Source of the DNA: Leuctra nigra
Taxonomy: Eukaryota; Arthropoda; Insecta; Plecoptera; Leuctridae
Reading direction: 5' to 3'
Assembly (NCBI GenBank): GCA_934045905.1
Contig: OW203766.1
Span: 13,510,309-13,574,308, forward strand
DNA: 64,000 bases
Below the pieces are notes generated by a model. That model had not been told where the DNA came from. It ran no database searches and saw only the letters and a program-made list of their open reading frames with translations. The position numbers and the translations under genes were made by a program. Positions 55,943 through 64,000 of the stretch are shown piece by piece. Within the stretch, counting starts at the first letter, position 1. Each line of letters opens with the position of its first letter.

Positions 55943-57129
55943 CTTGGAGGCAGCAGATGCGGCGCTGCTGTCATGCTGCGCTGTAACAACAACCACGTCG
56001 TCATGACAACGAACACGTGCACAGTGACGCTTCATTGTTCGGGATCCGCAAGTCTGTCGGCAATGTATGCTGACAGAGCACGCCGCCTAGACCAAGGTCA
56101 AAGTCCGGCTGAGATCGTCTTACATTTTACCAGATTGCAGGGAAACCTGACACAGTACAACATTACTCTTCTGATCTAGTCGTAAATTAAATGTGAATAC
56201 ATGATCTAATCGAAAACAGAAGTCTTTATAAAGCCAGAATTTGGTGTAAAATTACGGGATTGAACATCGACGAGCATTCAGTGCTGTAGCTTTATCTGTA
56301 ACGAATACCAAAGAGCGGATGCCAATGAACATCCTCTTCACAATGTCACGATAAAATGGACGAAATAAAGCACATTTAATTGATTTCACTTTTGACGTAG
56401 AACTTGAGTCTGTTCTTGCTTCAGTGACCTTGACAATGTTGTTGGGTATCTAGACTTAAACACAGCGGTCAAATCCACTTCGTATAAGATTTCTTTCTTG
56501 CTCTATACACTTCCCTTACCAGTCCGTTCTACGCAGTTTTCTTTGTACTCTATCCAGGCATTCAAATCTCTCTGCGAGCTTTAAAACGGGACAAGACCCC
56601 CGGGGTGGCAGATGCGTCATTGGAACCATCCCAGAATTTGCATCTACGACAAACATGACACGGGGCAATTTGGCTCTGGCAGTCACGCTTTGGACTTGAG
56701 GTTCAGAGTTCGCAATTCCTCAGAAATCCCTCAGTTTCCTCAGTCGAGCAGAGGTAAGGCTACGATTACCTCGTTATACTTCCATCATCTATTCTTCATC
56801 GACGTATTCTTTATTGAGCTTTTACACTTGGCCAAAGTAAAAACGTTATTCGAAAGAAAAGGTATCGTCATCGAAGAGATCTGATTTCATTGATAAACAA
56901 GGAATGATTGACGAAGAACCTGACAAAGCAGCCAATCCGTTTAGTTCAAATACCAATTTTACTTTGGCAAAGTGTTCATTTGAAACATCATGGAATGATG
57001 GAACTCACAGGTACGAGTTGTGAATTAATTATCTACGGATATTTAAAAAAAAAAGTAAAATTGCCTCCGACTAAGAACTGGAATCTGTTTACGTGGTCCT
57101 CTGTGTTCTCTCCTCTCGGTTTCATCATG

Positions 57130-57340
57130 CTACTAGAATGACTCCTCCGAAGCGCGTGGGCGGCAATGACGTCACTCGCCGCCAATTTAGGAGGTTTCTC
57201 TTGCAATGTGGTAAAGCCGCGGTTCCTGACGGCTTCCTACGCGGAGTGCGATATCTAGCGTCGCCTCGCCATGTGTAAGTGTGAGGAGGCCGCCAGAGGT
57301 TCGCGCGCCTCTTTCGTCATGACAAATCCTCGTGCTCTTC
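57130..57340 (-). promoter_or_regulatory. kst: CpG-richer block with CRE/ATF palindrome, candidate kst promoter or 5' exon
   Basis: CG dinucleotides are frequent in this ~210-bp block, unlike the AT-rich surroundings. It holds a perfect TGACGTCA at 57,167-57,174 and GCGTGGGCGG nearby. It lies about 1.2 kb upstream of the first coding exon, a suitable place for a promoter or untranslated first exon. No TATA box or initiator could be fixed. Confidence 0.35.
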
Positions 57341-58348
57341 ATAGCTATTCGAAGACGGGAAGTGGCTATATGGATTATGGTTTAGCGTGATATGTGGACG
57401 AGTATAAATATTTTGGGGGTAAATTACGACAATTATTTATGCTGATCAATTCCAATTATTTCATGCCAAATAAATGCACAAATGGATATATTGCAACCAA
57501 GGGTAGTAGAACTATAATAAAAATCAGGTTGGGCATTCAGGAAAAAGTCGATTAATAATAAGATAAAAAGTCGAGAAATCATTACTCAATGAAACTGTAA
57601 AAAAGTTTTTGTTCGAGAAAAAAGAACCGCGAATGCACTCTGGTGGCTATTGTAGTACTAAATGGTTGATGACAGGGGCACATTTGTATAAATATAAATA
57701 TTTGCAATTCGAGAAGATAAGGAACACGACTGACCTCTGGTGGATTCTTTGGTGCTAGCCATAAGGGGATTAATGGAGGATATCACTGGGATATTTATAT
57801 AAATAAATTATATTAAATTTGATTTAGTTGTTTGTTACGGCTGAAAAAGTAAACTTGTAACTAAATCTAAATTTCAATTGTTTCTCCTTTTTCACTGCCC
57901 AATGGAAACACGATCTTCAAAATAAAAATATGCATCTAAAAATTTTCCTGCCAGAAGTGGCTCCCATCACGTACCTATCGCTTATTTGTGCGAATACCAA
58001 AATGATTAAATCTCAATTCCTTCTAACTAGCAATTCTCAAGGCTCTTGTGAGAGTTTCGTGTTTTGGCACTCGTCACCGTGTTATTGTTCTTCGACTTAT
58101 TATTCAGATCACAAGTCAAGCCGAGTACCTCACTCGAAATCTGTCATTTGGAGACAATAGAGATACATTAAAGCGAGAACGGTTGGGATTATTTTATGGG
58201 CAGTTAGTTAGCATTATTTCATAATAAACAATAAATTTAATTTAAGATGAATAACCTCATTAAAAATTATATTGCTTAATATTGCTGTAATTTTGCTTTA
58301 ATCTTTTAAATTACGGTTCACATTAAATTAGTTTAGACCTTTGTATTA

Positions 58349-58482
58349 CCAAAATTAAATTGTGCCGGATCAACAAATTTGTTGATTAAATTCTGTTTCA
58401 ATTATATTGAGGTACTATCTGATTGGTTATGCCAAAAATTAAGCCCAATATTAATTTAATCCGGCTCAATTTAACAATTTGG
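58349..58482. mobile_element. Small inverted-repeat element, 134 bp, possible TA duplication
   Basis: CCAAAATTAAATTGTGCCGG on the left and CCGGCTCAATTTAACAATTT + GG on the right are imperfect inverses, flanked by TA (58,347-58,348 and 58,483-58,484). The inner ATCCGG/CCGGAT also pair. Confidence 0.6.
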
Positions 58483-58724
58483 TAAAGCTAGGTACTCGGC
58501 TAGGTATAAAGCTGAAACTATGATTTTGACCTTTTTATTAATACTATATTTACAATTTTAGTGCACTCTAAATAAATTAAGTGCAAGATAAAACGTCTTA
58601 TCGAGTTGTGAAATCTCCATTTACTACGCAGCGCAGTGTCCTAGACCTAATTGTCGCCTTATCTAGTCGGGCGTTAGCTCGACGCTGCCAAGCACCGCTC
58701 TATCTTACAACGTGCGAGCTACTA

Positions 58725-60502
58725 CAGTAAGCGACAGGGCAAGTTGGACCCCAGGTATAATTTCCACCCCTACTGAACCTTCCCCCACCATGCTACCACG
58801 CTGCCGAGCTGCAATCTCGCCGAACAACAAGACCTGTCAAAACAAATTGACATGGGTCGATATCCAACCACCTCATTAGTAACAAATATTATTTTGATGC
58901 GTTTTTGCTCAAAATGATTTAGTTTTTGTCAGATTATTATACTGCCGTAAAATTGAATGTCATACCTCTTTTAAATTTAAAAAATGGTCAATATTTGACT
59001 AAACTACGGAAAAAGGTGTATCACTGCAAATACAGTTGGAAATTCGATTTGTCGCGGTTTATAGCCCATAATAAAGTTGCGTTTGTTTGTTTGTTTGTTT
59101 CATGAAGTTATATAAACGATCGACCAGACAGTGAATAATTGCTAGATTGTATGACGCAACTCCAATTGCATTCATTCAATATTATTGGACAAACATTGAT
59201 TCTTCAAATCAAAAGTTGTGCATGAATAATTCAAATTATAGTCGCAAATTTTAACAACGAATGAAGATGAATGAATCGCCGTGTTTCCAAGCAGTTTGTG
59301 TGCAGCGTCTGATGATTTTATGTTACAATACACAATTTGAATAGCATGTCGAATTTCATTTCGAATTCGCTTTAAGCTTAAGATACAGAAATGCCGCACA
59401 ACGCGGCTGCCTTCACTATCACGTCTTTCACACCAAGTCCAGGATTCTGCTTACGCAAGTTTGCATACACTGTCAAAACTAAACGACGCTCTTGGCTTGA
59501 CACTGGCTTCCCTTTCGATCGAGCACTCAAATATTTGTCGGGCGATTGGTCACGAGCTTAATGGTCTGCCATGGCGAGTGAAAAACACCCACTGATGCAA
59601 ATTATTGTCGACAATATCGTCCTCGAGTAGAATCTCAACCCCCAAATTTAATGACAGTCAATAAGAGTCGGCTGTACTAAAAGGTAAACATTGGTGATAA
59701 TATTACCTGAATATCGCTATAACTATCGAGTCATTCAAGATCCGCCGTCACATCCTCATCCCTTAGCAATGATCAGATATTAGACCATCTTGCAAGATAA
59801 AACTTTATTTACCACAAATAAACTAATAAATTAGCTGCCAAATTATTACGTTTCTTTGATGATTTATTTGAACATCATGATATTCAAATTGTGTATTGTA
59901 ACATAAATCATCAGACGCTGCACACAAACTGCTTGGAAACACGGCGATTCATTCATCTTCATTCGTTGTTAAAATTTGCGACTATAATTTGAATAATTCA
60001 TGCACAACTATTGATTTGAAGAATCAATGTTTGTCCAATAATATTGAATGAATGCAATTGGAGTTGCGTCATACAATCTAGCAATTATTCACTGTCTGGT
60101 CGATCGTTTATATAAATTCATGAAACAAACAAACAAACAAACAAACGCAACTTTATTATGGACTATAAACCGCGACAAATCGAATTTCCAACTGTATTTG
60201 CAGTGATACACCTTTTTCCGTAGTTTAGTCAAATATTGACCATTTTTTAAATTTAAAAGAGGTATGACATTCAATTTTAAGGCAGGATAATAATCTGACA
60301 AAAACTAAATCATTTTGAGCAAAAACGCAACAAAATAATATTTGTAACTAATGAGGTGGTTGGATATCGACCCATGTCAATTTGTTTTGACAGGTCTTGT
60401 TGTTCGGCGAGATTGCAGGTCGCCAGCGTGGTAGCATGGTGGGGGAAGGTTCAGTAGGGGTGGAAATTATACCTGGGGTCCAACTTGCCCTGTCGCTTAC
60501 TG
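58725..60502 (-). mobile_element. Tc1/mariner-like transposon with ~610-bp inverted arms, 1,778 bp, TA duplication
   Basis: Ends CAGTAAGCGACAGGGCAAG / CTTGCCCTGTCGCTTACTG are flanked by TA (58,723-58,724 and 60,503-60,504). The left arm (58,725 to about 59,343) and right arm (about 59,883-60,502) are near-perfect reverse complements. The second copy of the host repeat (62,301-62,302) shows the empty site CTACTACCAGAG with a single TA. The 540-bp centre carries a transposase remnant on the minus strand. Confidence 0.92.
59377..59571 (-). pseudogene. DDE transposase N-terminal remnant with early stop
   Basis: From the ATG at 59,571 the minus strand reads MADH, a stop codon, then ARDQSPDKYLSARSKGKPVS followed by ERRLVLTVYANLRKQNPGLG and VKDVIVKAAALCGISVS, then a stop. 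G+KP(V/L)S..E+R.V...Y...R..NP...VKD.+.K.A...G+SVS resembles the N-terminal region of a family of arthropod DDE transposases related to Tc1/IS630. The catalytic domain is missing. Confidence 0.6.
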
Positions 60503-60696
60503 TACCAGAGACTTATACAGCAACGGCTTAAGTGGTCAAAACGAGGTATCGGCAGGCATACATGCAGTGAGAAATGAAAGTTGAAAACCATGGTTATCGG
60601 GTATATTTAGCCACCTGACAACACCTAACCAAAAATCAAAGTGCTGCGATCATCCCTTCGGGGTGAATTTTGGGCCTCAAACATGCAAGGATTGAC

Positions 60697-60701
60697 TTTG
60701 G

Positions 60702-60749
<48 letters not shown>

Positions 60750-60760
60750 AGCTAGGCACG
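60697..60760. repeat. (GGCT)n microsatellite
   Basis: About twelve GGCT units ending in CTAGCTAG. The second composite unit has a longer version at about 62,503-62,565 ending in repeated CTAG. Confidence 0.95.
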
Positions 60761-61718
60761 TCGTTTTGCTTGCCCTTTTCTACAGATTGCACGGTTTGGT
60801 CTAGAGAGTTGAAATTTGGTAGACACATAGAGTCCCCCTTCTCACGCGTACTTCTGAAAGAAAATCTGAAATATTTTGGCCGGAAGTGAATTTATCCAAT
60901 TTTACATTTTAATTTTTTTCAAAAGTCAAACGGGTCCATCGACAGTTTTGAAATTTGGCAACATTAAAGACAATGTATTGCTAGACACTCCACTTCAAGA
61001 AAAAACGCGAAATATACCGCGAAATATCACCAAATTGAATATATTTCCAGTTATTTTGTACATTTCGCAGTTGTTTTTCTAATTTTTCTCTGGATCATCT
61101 AAGGTAAACCCCAATATTCAACCTTTTTTACTTCTAAAATCAGTCAGTGACCCTCCCCTAAACGCGTAAATGACGGAAGAGCTCTGACCTTGTAGAAAAC
61201 TACTTGTGGTTGCTTAGTGGGAGGGGCAGCGACCTCACATTATCACGTGAAATTTAAAGTTGACATGTCTTTTACAGTTGAAATACATAAACAAACAGCA
61301 TAAAACAGCATAATAATTTTATTTTTAATTTTGCATTTTGCATTGTGAAAAACCAAGGTGGACAGTCACAACTTCACAAGCTGCACTGGCTTACCTAGGG
61401 TTTAAATTTGTGAGTGATATGATATTGACCCTCTTCATTTAGATCGCGAAAAATGTATAGTTACCTAACAACATTGCTCAGGCATTTGAATAGAACAGTA
61501 AATGGTGACAATATTATGAAAGTCCCAGCACTTGTAGGTACACTGTTCCATTTTCATTATTCTTTCATTCAAATTCTAATACTCATAATCTGAAGTTTAT
61601 CTATATTTTTTAAAAACATAAAACGCGAAATTTACAATTCTTAAAACCACAAAACGCGAAATTTCCAATTCCTAAAACGAAATTTTGAAGTTTTTAAAAC
61701 CATATAATCGGATCTCTA

Positions 61719-62235
61719 CTAATTGATTGTATGATCTATGCGTAATAAACACATAAACCCCCCCCCCTCACACACACACCATAATCAATAAACAAATAAT
61801 AAAAGGTCAATTAATATCGTGAATCCATTGCTTGGAAAATACACAAAGCACATTCAGATCTAGAGATAAACATTCAGTGGCTGGTGGATAAGGGGTGGGG
61901 GTTGTGTTGTGATTATCAGAGGTTTGGTTTCCTATGTTGTCTTGACACAAAAGAAATACAAATGTACGTAGATGACACTTGTTTTAGAATGTAACATAAT
62001 AGAATAATAGATTCTGCTGCAGTAGGAGGCTGTCTTCTAGCACAGTTGTATTTTCAAATAACTTATTTTCACACTATTTATTGTAAAATTGTATACTTCA
62101 AGATAATGAGTAAGCACACAACCCGTTCGAAGAAGACTTCCCCAGGGTAAAATTAGTATTCGTAAAGGACTTTTCTTTAAAGCTATTTCATTCAAAATAA
62201 ATTTAGAAAAATCTTATTCATAAATTACATTCATA
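61719..62235. repeat. Composite repeat unit A, module 2
   Basis: Matches 63,499-64,000. Landmarks: CTAATTGATTGTATGATCTA, a poly-C/CACACA tract, GTGGCTGGTGGAT, TTGGTTTCCTATGTTGTCTT and CTGCAGTAGGAGGCTGTCTT. The stretch between modules 1 and 2 (61,007-61,718) is not shared with unit B. Confidence 0.85.
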
Positions 62236-62239
62236 ACTA

Positions 62240-62502
62240 TATCTAGTCGGGCGTTAGCTCGACGCTGCCAAGCACCGCTCTAATACAACGTGCGAGCTAC
62301 TACCAGAGACTTATACCGCAACGGCTTAAGTGGTCGAAACGAGGTGTCGACAGGCATACATGCAGTGAGAAATGAAAGTTGAAAATCATGGTTATCGGGT
62401 ATATTTAGCCACCTGACAACACCTAACCAAATATCAAAGTGCTGCGTTCATCCCTTCGGGGTGAATTTTGGGCCTCAAACATGCAAGGATTGACTTTCAT
62501 GG

Positions 62503-62547
<45 letters not shown>

Positions 62548-62820
62548 AGCTAGCTAGCTAGCTAGCTATGCACGTCGTTTTGCTTGCCCTTTTCTACAGA
62601 TTGCACGGTTTGGTCTAGAGAGTTGAAATTTGGTAGACACATAGAGTCCCCCTTCTCACGCGTACTCCTGAAAGAAAATCTGAAATATTTTGACCGGAAG
62701 TGAATTTATCCAATTTTAAATTTTAATTTTTTTCAAAAGTCAAACGGGTCCATCGACAGTTTTGAAATTTGGCAACATTAAAGACAATGTATTGCTAGAC
62801 ACTCCACTTCAAGAAAAAAC
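62240..62820. repeat. Composite repeat unit B, module 1 (uninterrupted)
   Basis: The empty-site version of the unit A module. It carries its own GGCT microsatellite (62,503-62,565). The following 62,821-63,498 is unique relative to unit A and shows no ORF. Confidence 0.85.
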
Positions 62821-63498
62821 AAAAATTTCAAACCGGAAGTGGAAAATTTATCAATATTAAGCGTTCCGCTCTTCCCCTTCATCTACTAACTTACTGCATG
62901 TTGAAATCTTCGCCCATTTGCTTGTTATAGAAATCGGCAGCAGACTGCGTCTCGATAGATATTTGTCGACTAATTGTGCTGTTCATAGAAGAATTCATTA
63001 TGCACTTCATAATTTTGTCACATTGAAAGATTCAAACCTCAAATATAGGTACCTCAATATGACGACAGAATATGACGTAGTATCAACCATTTGAGAAAAC
63101 TAGTTTGGATAGTATTTATGGATATTCAAGTATTGGGACAATAATACTAACGAATAACAGACATCGATTCCGTTCCATAATGACATCTTTATTTCTACTA
63201 CTTCACGTATGAATATTATAATATCTAAATTTATTTCAGTTTCGAGAGTATGGAAACTTCGTTTTGTGTAGAATAAAGAATAATAGATTAACTACGCACA
63301 ATGAACAATGGTATTCTGACGCCAATCGAATGCCTTGTGCGAAAGGTGTTTACAAACATGGTCAATTATGCAAAGGCATTTTTAAAAGAATACCTAATGC
63401 ACGAAATAATTCATACTGTCTAAAATATCAAAACAAACAATAAATCAATTAGATGCATCAACAATATGCCATCACTATCAGGAATAAAGACCGGTAGA

Positions 63499-64000
63499 CT
63501 AATTGATTGTATGATCTATGCGTAATAAACACATACACCCCCTCCCCCCCCCCCCCCCCCCCCCCCCCGCCCCACACACACACCATAATCAATAAACAAC
63601 AACAATAAAAGGTCATTTAATATCGTGAATCGTCATTGCTTGGAGAATAAACAATTCACATTCAGATCTATTCAGTGGCTGGTGGATTAGGGGTGGGGGT
63701 TGTGTTGTGAGCGTATCAGAGGTTTGGTTTCCTATGTTGTCTTGACACTTTTAAACGAATACAAATGTACGTAGATGACACTTGTTTTGGAATATAACAT
63801 AATAGATTCTGCTGCAGTAGGAGGCTGTCTTCTAGCACAATTGTATTTTCAAATAACTTATTTTCACACTATTTATTGTAAAATTGTATACTTCAAGACA
63901 ATGAGTAAGCACACGACTCGTTCGAAGACGTCCCCATGGTAAAATTAGTAATCGTAAAGGACTTTTATTTAAAGCCATTTCATTCAAAATGAAATAAAAA
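63499..64000. repeat. Composite repeat unit B, module 2, runs off the window
   Basis: Second copy of 61,719-62,235, with an expanded poly-C tract (63,540-63,571). It continues beyond the right edge. Confidence 0.85.

Larger units (their letters stand above)
55983..58652 (-). other. kst: 5' flank of kst
   Basis: Contains no coding exon I can recognise. Includes a possible degraded repeat at about 56,690-56,760 (CCTCAGTCGAGCAGAGG), a CpG-richer block at 57,130-57,340, a small inverted-repeat element at 58,349-58,482 and otherwise AT-rich sequence. Confidence 0.5.
58660..61006. repeat. Composite repeat unit A, module 1, split by a transposon
   Basis: 58,660-58,724 plus 60,505-61,006 match 62,240-62,820 in order. 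Shared landmarks: TATCTAGTCGGGCGTTAGCT, CCAGAGACTTATAC, a (GGCT)n run (about 60,704-60,750) and GTAGACACATAGAGTCCCCC. No ORF recognised. Confidence 0.85.

Overview
The window is intron-rich, AT-rich animal genomic DNA with GC-richer exons. Almost all of it belongs to one gene on the minus strand: the 5' and middle part of a beta-heavy spectrin gene (karst, kst; the SH3-containing giant beta-spectrin). I could place 36 coding exons from about 55,942 down to 231. Every junction has GT..AG splice sites and the reading phase is kept throughout. Together they give about 2,462 codons, roughly 60% of a protein that is usually about 4,000 residues. Closeness to insect karst, and an arthropod-type initiator (TCAGTC) in a retrotransposon LTR, suggest an arthropod. 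The many introns argue against a higher dipteran. The species cannot be named from the sequence.

Gene layout, 5' to 3' (falling coordinates). Exons 1-3 encode the first calponin-homology (CH) domain and exons 4-5 the second; together they form the actin-binding domain. Exons 6-13 encode about five spectrin repeats. Exon 14 is a 24-nt microexon just before the SH3 domain, which is split over exons 15 and 16. Exons 17-36 encode about 14-15 further spectrin repeats and run off the left edge. The likely 5' flank (about 56.0-58.7 kb) has no recognised coding exon but holds a CpG-richer block with a perfect CRE/ATF palindrome. A second, intronless gene, a GT31 glycosyltransferase (34,001-35,053, plus strand), sits inside the spectrin intron between exons 11 and 12.

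The introns are packed with mobile DNA. The intron at 2,501-13,291 is a nest containing: a Tigger/pogo-type MITE; a foldback element that swallowed a LINE fragment; a hAT-type element with an 8-bp target duplication; a TA-flanked element inserted in a 170-bp tandem repeat; and a complete 5.6-kb LTR retrotransposon with near-identical LTRs, an intact Gag ORF and a second coiled-coil ORF, but no pol. At least six elements can be delimited exactly by 8-bp duplications (hAT-like) and several more by TA duplications. The intron between exons 2 and 3 carries a GC-rich 65-bp minisatellite, itself interrupted by a retroposon with a 13-bp duplication. Beyond the gene (58.7-64 kb) are two tandem copies of a composite repeat. 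The first copy was interrupted by a 1.78-kb transposon with about 600-bp inverted arms around a broken transposase; the second copy keeps the empty site.
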